The notes: a model not told the origin generated them from the sequence alone. A DNA stretch of 64,000 bases from Methylococcus sp. EFPC2 (GCF_016925495.1 NZ_CP070491.1:4228001-4292000); one strand, 5' to 3'; shown: positions 28,644 through 37,025, numbered from the stretch's first letter. A program made the numbers and translations.

Positions 28644-28780
28644 TTTTTCCCGGCCCCCTCATTTTGCAACCGGGAAAACCGGGAAAACCGGGAAACCCTG
28701 ACGCCACGCGGCTTCCAGCCTTCCCGGTTTGATTTTTGGCACCGGGAAAAACCGGGAGAACCGGGAAAATTCTTGCACCG
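28644..28780. repeat. left copy of 87-bp inverted repeat with CCGGGAAAA units
   Basis: 28644-28730 is the reverse complement of 42758-42845 except for one substitution and one inserted G. It contains tandem CGGGAAAAC units, and more copies follow to about 28780. The location directly after int and between int and the convergent recombinase makes it non-coding here, whereas the partner copy lies inside a gene. No gene can be supported in 28641-28889. Confidence 0.85.
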
Positions 28781-28889
28781 GCATTCACTGAGTTATACGA
28801 CGCCGGATTTTCGCGCGCTAGCTTTCCCACCTGCCAGCACCCCGGCAGCGAGCGCATTTGATAAGGTCAAGCCAAACTTTGCCTAGCTC

Positions 28890-29441
28890 CTATCGGCTTT
28901 CCAAGGCTGCGTATAAGGTCGTCCGGCTGATGCCGTACTCTGCGGCCAGGGCTTTCTTGTTCGCTCCCTGGTTGAGCTTCTGCCGTATCTCTGCGACCGT
29001 TTCGGGCGTGAGCTTTGAAGGCGCCCCCACATGCTTACCTTTCGCCTTGGCGGCGGCGATGCCTTCCCGCTGACGCTCCCGGATAAGGGCGCGCTCGAAC
29101 TGAGCAAAGGCCCCCATCATCTGGAACATGAGGGTTTGCAAGGCGCCATCCTGCCCGCCGAATTGCAGGTTTTCCTTGTGGAAGCGCACCATCACGCCTT
29201 TCTTGGTCAGGCCGTCAACGATGGTCTGGAGGTCGACCAGGTTGCGCGCCATCCGGTCGATGCTATGGACGTGGAGCGTGTCGCCGTCCCGGAGGAAGTC
29301 GATACACGCTTGAAGCTGCGGTCGTTTGGCATCCTTCGCGCTGGCCTTTTCCTCGAAAACCTTGTCCAGGGCGATCCCGGCTAGTTGACGGTCCGTGTTC
29401 TGGTCAAAGCTGCTTACCCTGATGTATCCGACGCTGGTCAT
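28890..29441 (-). CDS. serine recombinase, resolvase/invertase family
   Basis: A 183-residue small serine recombinase. The nucleophilic serine is in GYIRVSSFDQN near residue 9-10; the DTLHVHSIDRMARN segment holds the conserved Arg pair; the C-terminal HTH is at ~140-183 (KKALAAEYGISRTTLYAAL). It is the only element gene on the minus strand. It could resolve element dimers or invert DNA. Related proteins act on paired sites close to their own promoter, and such a candidate site is present upstream. Confidence 0.92.
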   Translation of the reverse strand: MTSVGYIRVSSFDQNTDRQLAGIALDKVFEEKASAKDAKRPQLQACIDFLRDGDTLHVHSIDRMARNLVDLQTIVDGLTKKGVMVRFHKENLQFGGQDGALQTLMFQMMGAFAQFERALIRERQREGIAAAKAKGKHVGAPSKLTPETVAEIRQKLNQGANKKALAAEYGISRTTLYAALESR

Positions 29442-29467
29442 GTGAATGCCCCTTTCCGGTCTATTTC

Positions 29468-29598
29468 GTGTTCAGAAAGGTTATAGACTACTCAAAAAGG
29501 CGTGTCAAATAATAAAATCTAAACCTTTATGGACACGGTGAAATGCGGGTTTCAGGGGCATGTGTCCAGTGTTCAAAAAGGTATACTCAACTGAACAC
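29468..29598. promoter_or_regulatory. candidate recombinase res site / promoter region
   Basis: Upstream of the serine recombinase lie two related sequences. At 29569-29598, GTGTTCA and TGAACAC form a 7-bp perfect inverted repeat 16 bp apart, centred on the palindrome GTATAC (29581-29586). At 29468-29487, GTGTTCA is followed by GAAAGGTTATAGA, similar to the AAAAGGTATAC of the first site. Paired 12-bp-arm sites of this kind are where resolvases bind. The 328-bp gap 29442-29769 contains no supported gene. Confidence 0.5.
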
Positions 29599-29742
29599 GG
29601 CTTGGGGCGAACTTTGGGAGCCAGGCAGGCAGAGGATGACGCCAAAGTCTGCAACCTTGGGCATCGGCCGAAACTGTGCGAAGCTGGCCGCGAAGGGCGG
29701 GGTTGCATCGGCGTGCGTCGTTATGCCTGGCTGTCGTGCGTG

Positions 29743-29761
29743 ATACCGTATACAGTATAAT
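29743..29761 (+). promoter_or_regulatory. hicAB operator palindrome overlapping a -10 box
   Basis: ATACCGTATACAGTAT (29743-29758) is a 16-bp palindrome with one mismatched pair, centred on GTATAC. It overlaps a consensus -10 box TATAAT (29756-29761). The hicA ATG is at 29770, about where transcription would start, so the message may be leaderless. Repression by the HicB ribbon-helix-helix domain is the likely use. Confidence 0.55.
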
Positions 29762-29769
29762 TTGACCTC

Positions 29770-30009
29770 ATGACCCGACGAGAAAAGCTGTGGACAAGCA
29801 TTCGCAACAACCCCAAGGGCGTACGTTTCGAGGACGCCTGCAAGGTCGCTGAGGAACTGGGGTTCGTGCATAAAGGCGGCCAAGGTTCGCATTGTGCTTT
29901 TTCTCGCACGGGTGAGCCTGTCGGGCTGAACTTCCAGAATCGGAACGGCTTCATTCCGCCGTATCAGGCCCGGCAGTTGATCGAGATGATGGACAAGTAC
30001 GGAGCTTAA
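29770..30009 (+). CDS. hicA: HicA-type mRNA interferase toxin
   Basis: A type II toxin of 79 residues with the double-stranded-RNA-binding-like HicA fold. The catalytic histidine is in GGQGSHCAF, and the LNFQNRNGFIPPYQARQLIEMM tail matches the family strand-helix end. It cleaves mRNA when free of HicB. It is slightly longer than the classic 60-residue form, like other YcfA-type members. hicB starts 4 bp after its stop. Confidence 0.9.
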   Translation: MTRREKLWTSIRNNPKGVRFEDACKVAEELGFVHKGGQGSHCAFSRTGEPVGLNFQNRNGFIPPYQARQLIEMMDKYGA

Positions 30010-30013
30010 CCCT

Positions 30014-30370
30014 ATGCACCATTACCCCGTTGAAATCTTTTGGAGCGAGGAAGACGAAGGCTTTATTGCCGTGTTCCCCGATCTGCCCGGTTGTTCGGCC
30101 TGGGGTGAAACCGAGGAAGACGCCTTGAAAGCGTCTCAGCCTGCCGCTGCTGCCTGGATCGAGGCTTGCCGTGTTGCGGGTAATCCCGTGCCGGCGCCCT
30201 CCCGGCCCGGCGATGAGCAGGGATACAGCGGCCGCTTTGTTCTGCGCGTGCCGAAACGGCTACACGCCGATCTTTCCCGCGACGCCAAGGCTCAAGGCGT
30301 GAGCCTCAATCAATATCTGCTCTACTTGCTGACCGAGCGCCATACGGAAAGGCGGGCGGTGGCGCATTGA
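30014..30370 (+). CDS. hicB: HicB antitoxin with C-terminal ribbon-helix-helix
   Basis: The 118-residue antitoxin that pairs with HicA. The N-terminal degenerate RNase-H-like HicB fold is seen as EIFWSEEDEGFIAVFPDLPGC with GETEEDALKAS. A C-terminal Arc-type ribbon-helix-helix DNA-binding domain starts at ~76 (GRFVLRVPKRLHADLSRDA). The DNA-binding tail suggests autoregulation at the palindrome upstream of hicA. Its stop overlaps the ATG of a HigA fragment by one base. Confidence 0.92.
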   Translation: MHHYPVEIFWSEEDEGFIAVFPDLPGCSAWGETEEDALKASQPAAAAWIEACRVAGNPVPAPSRPGDEQGYSGRFVLRVPKRLHADLSRDAKAQGVSLNQYLLYLLTERHTERRAVAH

Positions 30371-30474
30371 TGCACATGCACAACCCACCGCACCCCGGCG
30401 AAACGCTACGGGAAGACATGCAGCACGGCCAGTTGATCGATGACCGGCTGATGATCGTCAACCCGTTTCTTTGA
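30370..30474 (+). pseudogene. truncated HigA antitoxin N-terminus
   Basis: A 34-codon open frame starts at the hicB stop (TGATG). It reads MHMHNPPHPGETLREDM, the very characteristic HigA opening (HNPPHPGE-lLRED), then loses family resemblance and stops at 30472-30474. The helix-turn-helix of HigA is missing, so this is the stump of a second toxin-antitoxin antitoxin. No HigB remnant is recognised next to it. The gap to 30640 holds nothing else that can be supported. Confidence 0.7.
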
Positions 30475-30640
30475 ATGCTCACAAGTGCCGGGAGTTTGTG
30501 GAATTCCGGCCGTTGCAACACGCTCTCCCCGCTGAAATCGGCCCACGTCTAAGTTGAGGCAACTGCGAAATTCTTGCCTTATCCATTTCGTTTTCATGCC
30601 ATCTAATGTCGCCTCACACCAAACGGAATGAGGCTACGCC

Positions 30641-30988
30641 ATGCACACACCCGAACGGGCGCCATCCACCGGCAGTAAGCCCGGCGCCACCGCCCTCCCC
30701 CTCAAACGACGAACGCCCCGCAAGAAAAGCCCGCCGGCGGGCCTGGTCGATTTCGACAACCTCCCGGCTGCCGCGCTAATCAACGTCCACGTGTTCGCTC
30801 TGCTCCTGAACCTTGGCGTCAACTCCATATGGCGCAAGGCCAAGGCGGGCGAACTGCCCAAACCGGTTAAGGTCGGCACCGGCGCCACGCGCTGGCGGGT
30901 TGGCGCCGTAAGAAATTATCTTGCGAGCCTGGAAGAATCAGATCCTCCCCGCCTCAGCCCATCCCCCGGAGTAACCCACCATGGCTGA
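30641..30988 (+). CDS. alpA: AlpA-like excisionase/transcription regulator
   Basis: A 115-residue protein with a basic, Pro-rich N-terminal tail (~1-35) and an AlpA/HTH_17-type winged helix domain (~40-97): ALLLNLGVNSIWRKAKAGELPKPVKVGTGATRWRV is the usual recognition-helix and wing pattern. AlpA proteins activate integrase/excision genes in satellite-type elements such as P4-like islands. Its end overlaps the tape-measure start by 8 bp, so the two are translated together. Confidence 0.85.
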   Translation: MHTPERAPSTGSKPGATALPLKRRTPRKKSPPAGLVDFDNLPAAALINVHVFALLLNLGVNSIWRKAKAGELPKPVKVGTGATRWRVGAVRNYLASLEESDPPRLSPSPGVTHHG

Positions 30989-33716
30989 TCTAACCCGCAC
31001 AATTGAAATTATCTTCGGGGCCCAAGATAGAAACTTGAGGACCAGTCTTTTAATCATCGAGCGCGCCATGGGCGACTTAGAAGGCAGTGTCCGCGACGTG
31101 GCCGCCCCACTCGCATCGCTGGCCGATACCATGGCCACCACCGAAGCCGCCGCCATAGCCCTGGGCGCGGCGTTGGTCGGCGCCGTGGTCCATGAGGCGG
31201 GGAAGTTCAGCGATTCGGTCAAGGAAATCGGCACCCTGTTCAATGGATCCTCTGAAGCGATAGGCCGTTTCGGCCGTGACGTACTCAACTACGGGCAAGA
31301 CTCCACCCAATCGATTGAAAGCCTCAACGGCGCCCTCTACGAAGCCATCTCGTCGGGTGTGGATTACAACGATGCTCTTGGGCTGATCAACACCACGGAA
31401 AGGCTGTCCGTCGCCGGCAAGGCGGACCTGACCGAGACGACCAAGGTCCTGGTGTCCGCGCTCAACGCCTACGGCCTGAGCACGAAAGACGCCGGGCGGT
31501 TCAGCGACGATCTGTTCCAGACCGTCAAGCTGGGGCAAACCACGCTGCCGGAGCTGGCGCAAAGCATTTCCCAAGTGACCGGCATAGCGGCCGGGTCCGG
31601 TGTCTCTTTTGAAGAGCTCAATGCGGCCATTGCAGCATTGACGGTCGCCGGCTTGCCCACGTCGGAAGCGATCACCGCTATTCGGTCGGCGTTGTCCAAC
31701 ATCATCAAGCCGTCCAGCGAGGCGGCGAAAATCGCCGAAGATTTGGGCCTTAAGTTCGACGCGTCGGCGCTGTCGTCCAAGGGGTTCTCCGGCGTCCTGG
31801 GCGACGTGTTCAAGGCTACCGGCGGCAACATTGATGTGATGGCCAAGCTGTTTGGATCAGTGGAAGGCCTCAACGGCGCGATGGTTCTCGGGGCCGACAA
31901 GTCGGGTAAGTTCAAGGAAGCACTCGCGGCCATGGCCAACGCTTCCGGCACCGTGGACCAGGCGTTCAACATTATGGCGGATAACGTCGGCTTGTCAGTT
32001 CAGCGCCTGGTGAATTCCATCGAAGTGGCCGCGATCAAGGCCGGACAACCATTGCTTGAAGAGTTCGGCGGCGTCACCAAGGCCCTGGCCGCGATCTTCC
32101 AGGGCCTGGGCGCCGGCATCGACGCGGGCGCGTTCGACCCGCTTTTGAATGCCCTGCAAGCCTTCGGTGGCGAGGCCGAGCGCCAACTCCAGGCAATCGC
32201 CGCGAATCTCCCGGAAGCCCTGAGCGGCCTGGATTTCACCGGCCTGATAGATTCCTTCCATGATCTGGGTGGCGAGCTATCCACGATCTTTGAGGACGTA
32301 TTCGGCCGCGTCGATCTGAGCACGCCGGAAGGCCTGAGGGCCGCGCTGCAGCGCCTGGTCGATGGCTTCGAGGCGCTGACGAGGATCACCACCGGCATAG
32401 GCCAGGGGATGGAACCGTTCTTTCGCGCCATGGGTTCGGTCATCGATCACACCGTTCAGGCCGGTGACAGCACGCAGGAGCTGGGTGGCAGGATTCTCGG
32501 CTTCGCGCGCGTCATCGAGAGCGCAGGGCCGGTGTTGGACGAATTCCAGAACACGATGCACCTGGTAGCCACGTCGTTATCCCTTATTGCCGGGGCGCAA
32601 ACCATCGGGGCGGTCAAGACCATAGGTAGTTTGGCAGCCGCTGCGGGGCCGGCCGCGGTGATCATGGGCGGGCTGACCGTCGCGGTTGCCCCGCTGGCCG
32701 GTGCGCTGGGGTACAGCGTCGGTACGGGTCTGGCTTGGGCTATCGATAAAGTCGTAGGAAAACTCACGGGAGGGGACTCGCTCGGAACGTTGATTTATGA
32801 CCTTACCCACAAGGCCGAAGACCTTACGGCCACGGCCACCACGGCGGCCGGCGGCGTGGCCACCATGGGCAGGGCTTTGGATGGTGCCGGCCAGTCTTCG
32901 GCCAAGGCACATGAGAGCTTCAAGCCTATCGATCTGACCGGCTTCAATGCAGTGGCTGAGGCCGCAAAGCGCATGGGAGTTTCTTTGGACGATGCCGGCG
33001 CCGCAGCGACCAAGTTTTCCGATGGAAACGCCAAGGTCGAGCAGCTTGCCACGGGATACACGAAAGTCACCGACGCCTTGGGCAACCTGCATTTAGTCTG
33101 GCCAAAAGCTGAGGAAGCCGCGACGGGCTACAAGGAGGTGGTCGACGATCTGGGGCGGGTGTCGTATGTGCAGCTCGGCAACGCGGTCGACCGCACGAAT
33201 AAGGCCCTATCCGACCAGGGCGGCAAGCTGGCAGAAGTGGAAAAGCAGGCTAGGGAGTTCGATCTAAAGCTGCGCGAAATCCAGTCAAAAGAGCGTATTG
33301 CCGTCATCGAAGCCAAGGTCAAGATCGACCAGGCGCAAATCGAGGCTGACTTGAAGCGCGTTCAAGCGGTGTTCTCGTCGATCGACGCCGGCATCAAATC
33401 CACGGGCGACGTGCTCGGCAAACTCAACGATGCCATGAAAGGCGCGTCGGAGTTCGATAAATTGGGCCTCCAGGACCAAATCCGCGAGGAACAGAAGCGC
33501 CGCGCGCAAGAATTCGAACAACAGAAAAAACTCACGGAAGAGCAGCTCAAATACCTGCAGGCCCGGCGGCAAAAACTCAACCAGGGCGATGCGCTGGTAA
33601 AAGTGGAGTCCGGCACCTTGCAACCGGCCTTGGAAATGATATTCCATGAGATCCTCAAGGCCTGCCAGTTGAGGGCCAATCAAGAGGGCTTGGAATTCCT
33701 TATCGGGGCGTTGTGA
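30981..33716 (+). CDS. phage tail tape-measure protein, orphan
   Basis: A 911-residue protein with the PhageMin_Tail/TP901-type core (~65-365). The signature runs from SDSVKEIGTLF through YEAISSGVDYNDAL, VLVSALNAYGLST and LFGSVEGLNGAMVL. A hydrophobic region (~535-605) and an extensive coiled coil (~755-870) follow. In phages this protein sets tail length and is ejected with DNA. Here no tail tube, terminator or baseplate gene lies nearby. It is coupled to an AlpA-like gene in place of a tail operon, and overlaps the next gene (TGATG). The core family call is firm; its role in this setting is unknown. Confidence 0.88.
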   Translation: MADLTRTIEIIFGAQDRNLRTSLLIIERAMGDLEGSVRDVAAPLASLADTMATTEAAAIALGAALVGAVVHEAGKFSDSVKEIGTLFNGSSEAIGRFGRDVLNYGQDSTQSIESLNGALYEAISSGVDYNDALGLINTTERLSVAGKADLTETTKVLVSALNAYGLSTKDAGRFSDDLFQTVKLGQTTLPELAQSISQVTGIAAGSGVSFEELNAAIAALTVAGLPTSEAITAIRSALSNIIKPSSEAAKIAEDLGLKFDASALSSKGFSGVLGDVFKATGGNIDVMAKLFGSVEGLNGAMVLGADKSGKFKEALAAMANASGTVDQAFNIMADNVGLSVQRLVNSIEVAAIKAGQPLLEEFGGVTKALAAIFQGLGAGIDAGAFDPLLNALQAFGGEAERQLQAIAANLPEALSGLDFTGLIDSFHDLGGELSTIFEDVFGRVDLSTPEGLRAALQRLVDGFEALTRITTGIGQGMEPFFRAMGSVIDHTVQAGDSTQELGGRILGFARVIESAGPVLDEFQNTMHLVATSLSLIAGAQTIGAVKTIGSLAAAAGPAAVIMGGLTVAVAPLAGALGYSVGTGLAWAIDKVVGKLTGGDSLGTLIYDLTHKAEDLTATATTAAGGVATMGRALDGAGQSSAKAHESFKPIDLTGFNAVAEAAKRMGVSLDDAGAAATKFSDGNAKVEQLATGYTKVTDALGNLHLVWPKAEEAATGYKEVVDDLGRVSYVQLGNAVDRTNKALSDQGGKLAEVEKQAREFDLKLREIQSKERIAVIEAKVKIDQAQIEADLKRVQAVFSSIDAGIKSTGDVLGKLNDAMKGASEFDKLGLQDQIREEQKRRAQEFEQQKKLTEEQLKYLQARRQKLNQGDALVKVESGTLQPALEMIFHEILKACQLRANQEGLEFLIGAL

Positions 33717-34063
33717 TGGATAGACAAAACGAGGCTTTGTCGCGCTTTAGCGATCAAATCAAGGGCCTGCTGACAAACGTCGATCTTTTTCGGCAGCACG
33801 TGTGTGCTTTTCTGGACCAGGATGAGCGAGACATTCCCAACGAAACCCTGGTGCAAATACCCTGCACGATTGAGCCCCTGCCAGTAAGGACCTTTGATGC
33901 GGCCTTGGGCGCCGCCGCGCTTGTTGTGGCGTCGGACTACTTCGGTATCCGGTTGGCCATACCCGAAACCGATGATGGCCAACGTGGCGCGGACCTGGGC
34001 GACTTGGTAGCCGTGGCGCTGAAAACGGCCGCTGTGTGCCTCGCCGGCATCGAGGCAAATCTA

Positions 34064-34902
34064 GATAGCGTCGTCACAAGATTATGAGAGAATAGTTCTA
34101 TCTCAAATTTTCTTTGAAAGGAAAGATGGCGGATTCAGGGCATCGGCGACACGATATATCGGATCGAGTCTGGCAATTATTGGAGCCGCGGTTGCCGGGG
34201 CGAGAAGGTGCTTGGGGTGGTAAAGCGCACGATAACCGCCGGTTTATCAATGCGGTTTTTTGGATTTTGCGCACTGGCGCGCCGTGGCGAGACTTGCCGC
34301 CCGACTACGGCGATTGGAAAAACACCCATCGCCGTTTTTGCCGTTGGCGCGATAAAGGCATATGGGAATCCTTGTTGGAACAGTTGGTGATCGAACCTGA
34401 CTATGAATGGCTGATGATCGATGCCAGCCACATTAAAGTCCACCCGCATGCGGCGGGCGCCAAAGGGGGCAGCCAGGATATGGGGGTCACAAAAGGGGGC
34501 TCAACAGCAAGATACATCTGGCCGTGGATGCGCATGGTATGCCGCTCAGAGTCATTGTTACAGCAGGTACCGTGGCAGATTGTACGCAGGCTTCAACCTT
34601 GATCGCGGGTTTGGATGCCCAGCATCTGCTGGCGGACAAAGGCTACGACACGGACGCCATCGTCGCCCAAGCACAAGCTGCCCATATGGCGGTTGTCATT
34701 CCGTCGAAGAAAAATCGCACCGAACTTCGCGCGTATGACCGAGACCTTTACCGCCTTCGGCATTTGGTGGAAAACGCCTTTCTACACCTGAAGCGCTGGC
34801 GCGGTATTGCAACTCGTTATGCCAAAAATACCGCTTCATTCTTGGCGGCGGTGCAGATTCGCTGCATTGCTATTTGGGCCGCTATCTTATGACGACACTA
34901 TC
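34064..34902. mobile_element. IS5-family (IS427-like) insertion sequence
   Basis: An 839-bp insertion. Inverted termini: left GATAGCGTCGTCACAAGAT (34064-34082), right end reverse complement GATAGTGTCGTCATAAGAT, 17 of 19 identical. It is flanked by a TA duplication (34062-34063 and 34903-34904). It carries one transposase in two overlapping frames. Size, ends and short TA-type duplication fit the IS427 group of IS5. Confidence 0.88.
34126..34892 (+). CDS. IS5-family DDE transposase, two frames with -1 frameshift
   Basis: The first frame starts at ATG 34126 with the DUF4096-type N-terminus (DISDRVWQLLEPRLPG, TGAPWRDLPPDYGDW) and the first catalytic Asp (WLMIDASHIKVH); it runs on to 34602. The second frame covers ~34500-34892 with the second Asp (LADKGYDTD) and the Glu in RHLVENAFLHLKRWR. 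The two join by a -1 shift at the AAAAGGGGGC run (34491-34500). This is the usual programmed-frameshift design of the group, so the transposase may be active. Confidence 0.85.
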
Positions 34903-35208
34903 TAATGATGGCGCGTATCGAGGAGGTCTACCGGCCGGTAGTCTTCGGCATAGATGAATTCTTGGAGCTCAACATAGCCATGGATGCCCTGAAGCTAGGC
35001 GGACTGGATGCCGGCCTGTTCGCCGCTCGTCTCATGGCGCGGCGTGTGCTGCGCTTGCAGGGGGATGCGCTGGTGGAGAAATACGAGGCTTTTCTAAGAA
35101 GCGGCGAGCTCCCCGGCGTCCGGTCATTCCGTATAGGCGAGCGGACCATCCGGGTGGAGCGCCAAGACTAGGCCGCTGCCCGGCCATTCCACCCCTATCG
35201 AGCAACAG

Positions 35209-35233
35209 ACCCGCCCGAGACGGCGGGTTTTTT
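35209..35233 (+). terminator. terminator after the alpA-tape measure operon
   Basis: A 7-bp stem ACCCGCC/GGCGGGT with a 6-base loop and a run of six T, 37 bp after the end of the IS-split gene. Confidence 0.88.
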
Positions 35234-35312
35234 GTTACCCTGATATTGCGTTTTCAACGCACTGCCGCCTTCCGATCTTGGAAGCCTTCAGTGTTGATTA
35301 GCAGACAAAACA

Positions 35313-35346
35313 AAACCCGCCTTAGGCTGGCACCTGCGGCGGGTTT
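35313..35346. terminator. second terminator-like hairpin before the 305-residue gene
   Basis: A 9-bp stem AAACCCGCC/GGCGGGTTT with a 16-base loop. The T-rich side is better on the minus strand (TTTTGTTTTG), so it may stop antisense transcription entering the tape-measure operon. Confidence 0.6.
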
Positions 35347-35375
35347 CTACCGATCACGATTTAAGAGGAATCGCG

Positions 35376-36293
35376 ATGGCTGACGATAAGTTACCAGATT
35401 TCGCCCTGCCCGAATATATGACCTTGGACGCCTTGGACGATGGCGTTCGACGGGTGAACGAGGTAATGAAAAACGCTTTCGAAATGGACAGAAGGGTGTC
35501 CACTGTTTTTGGAAGCTCATATCTAGGAGCAGGGGACAAAGTCGCACTTCAAGACTTGGAGCGTAATATCTCGCGAGCCCACCATTCTTCGAGCGCCTTA
35601 CAACCCCTCACAAAGCCGTTCGCCAAGGTATGGCGTGAAGCAATCAAGGCCTGCGATGCCCGCGAGGCGGCATTTTTGCTGTTGAATTACATACCGCCCG
35701 AGGTGCCGTCATCGATACCAATTTCAAGGGAAATAAACGCCCTAATTGAGCAAATAAGAGCAACTTACCCGACCGACGTTCTGCACGACGGTATCCCCAA
35801 ATATTCAATGGGGCTGTTAGAAAAAATAGCCACGGATTTGGGGTTGGCATCATCAATGATCTGTACCGCGCTACGGGATGACGACGTAATCGCGGGCGAA
35901 CAGGCAGGCAAAGCAACGGACGAGGCCGCGCCGGATGAGCGGGCCGACCGAACGGCGGCTGAGCCTTCCCAATTATTGGCCGTGCCCCCCTTGCGTGAGC
36001 CGAAAAACAACAGCGACCAAGCTTGGCTTGTTTACGAAACATGGCGCGCCCTGAAGGGCGGCAATCCAGAGGCCTCGCCCACCCATGGACAGGTTCACGG
36101 TTGCCTGTGGGATGAGGCGAATAAACCATCTACTGACCCAATGAAAGACAAGCGACTTGTCGAAACTAAGGGTCAGACAATATATCTCGCCGACGGCACG
36201 ACCATGACCAAGGAATCAATCCGAAGGTCTATGAATAATCTCAGGGAGAATGCTTCCGGCAAAAAGCGACGAGAACCGACTAAAACAGCCTAA
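35376..36293 (+). CDS. hypothetical element protein
   Basis: A 305-residue soluble protein without a recognised family; the start at 35376 has an AAGAGGAA site. The N-terminal half is helical (VRRVNEVMKNAFEMDRRV; KVWREAIKACDAREAAFLLLNY). A charged Asp/Glu/Ala-rich linker (~170-205) leads to a basic C-terminal part (TMTKESIRRSMNNLRENASGKKRR) that could bind nucleic acid. It lies between two terminators and the HTH gene and seems to be the first gene of the next operon. Confidence 0.75.
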   Translation: MADDKLPDFALPEYMTLDALDDGVRRVNEVMKNAFEMDRRVSTVFGSSYLGAGDKVALQDLERNISRAHHSSSALQPLTKPFAKVWREAIKACDAREAAFLLLNYIPPEVPSSIPISREINALIEQIRATYPTDVLHDGIPKYSMGLLEKIATDLGLASSMICTALRDDDVIAGEQAGKATDEAAPDERADRTAAEPSQLLAVPPLREPKNNSDQAWLVYETWRALKGGNPEASPTHGQVHGCLWDEANKPSTDPMKDKRLVETKGQTIYLADGTTMTKESIRRSMNNLRENASGKKRREPTKTA

Positions 36294-36381
36294 AAGCCAC
36301 ACGCCCGCCCTAGTTATACCGACACTGAACCCGAAGCCTGGCGATAGCCGGGTATTTCTTCACCTATTCGGAGTTCTAACA

Positions 36382-36624
36382 ATGTCGGCCATCTCAAAAC
36401 CAGTCGCCGCCGCAACGGCGGCGAGCGAAATCATGGACCGCCCCGAGGCGGCCAAATATCTAGGCTTATCCGAACAAACGCTTGCGTCATGGGCCTGTAC
36501 CGGACGGCATTCTTTGCCGTTCGTGCGCCTGGGCCGGCGGGTCAAATACCGCAAGTCGGACCTTGACGCCTACTTGGCCAGCCACACCGTCAACGGTGCG
36601 ACCACCGAGGAGGCAGCCCAATGA
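36382..36624 (+). CDS. small helix-turn-helix protein, excisionase-like
   Basis: An 80-residue protein with an HTH_17 (MerR-like/excisionase) domain: IMDRPEAAKYLGLSEQTLASWACTG followed by LPFVRLGRRVKYRKSDLDAYLA. The ATG at 36382 is chosen because it is the first one in front of the domain; an upstream extension overlaps the preceding gene. It probably controls excision or element transcription. It overlaps the next gene (ATGA). Confidence 0.85.
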   Translation: MSAISKPVAAATAASEIMDRPEAAKYLGLSEQTLASWACTGRHSLPFVRLGRRVKYRKSDLDAYLASHTVNGATTEEAAQ

Positions 36625-37025
36625 CCGGCGCCGATGAGATTGTTTCCGTGCTGGACGAGATAGTCGGTTGCCTCCTCTTCGACGAAGACCCCGCCAAAAA
36701 ACTTATCACCATTCCTGTAGCCCTGCGGGGTCTTGCGGAAGAAATCCGCTTGCTGAGAGGGGCTATCCAGGTGCGGCCGCCCCAGCTTTGCCCGGCCCCG
36801 CCCACTCTGCGGGCGGTCTTTCGTCAACGGGACAACAAGGAGACGTTCGTCCGCGTCGTGGGCTTGTTCTTGGCCATCGAAGAGGCCGCGTATCCCCACC
36901 TGGACGGGTACATTGAGGACGATGAAACGCCGTGCTCGCAGCATTGCAACTTCGCCGGCTTCCGGTTCGTCGATGAAGCGAGTTCGTCCCTCTGCGCGGC
37001 AAGCGAGCAAGGGGGAGCGGAATGA
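36621..37025 (+). CDS. hypothetical acidic element protein
   Basis: A 134-residue protein coupled to its neighbours by 4-bp ATGA overlaps on both sides. The N-terminus is an amphipathic helix (ADEIVSVLDEIVGCLLFDEDPAKK). The middle has a Pro/Cys stretch and the C-terminus several cysteines (ETPCSQHCNFAGF). No family is recognised. Confidence 0.7.
   Translation: MTGADEIVSVLDEIVGCLLFDEDPAKKLITIPVALRGLAEEIRLLRGAIQVRPPQLCPAPPTLRAVFRQRDNKETFVRVVGLFLAIEEAAYPHLDGYIEDDETPCSQHCNFAGFRFVDEASSSLCAASEQGGAE

Larger units (their letters stand above)
33716..35171 (+). pseudogene. unknown gene split by an IS5-family insertion
   Basis: The gene starts at ATG 33716, overlapping the tape-measure stop. Its frame runs to 34063, where the IS begins; after the IS it resumes at 34905 and ends at 35171. 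Removing 34064-34902 and one TA duplication joins the halves in the same frame (AGIEANL then MMARIEEV) to give about 204 residues. No family is recognised. The first half has a hydrophobic helix (FDAALGAAALVVASDYFG) and the second a helical segment rich in Ala and Leu. Both halves read as intact protein, so the insertion is recent. Confidence 0.8.

Noticed and set aside
28644-28780. CRISPR-like array from the repeated CCGGGAAAA units
   Set aside because: The units are about 9 bp, contiguous, without spacers of constant length, and no cas genes are present.
29505-29760. Several short frames between the serine recombinase and hicA
   Set aside because: They overlap one another and the repeat-rich putative res and operator sequences; no protein-like composition.
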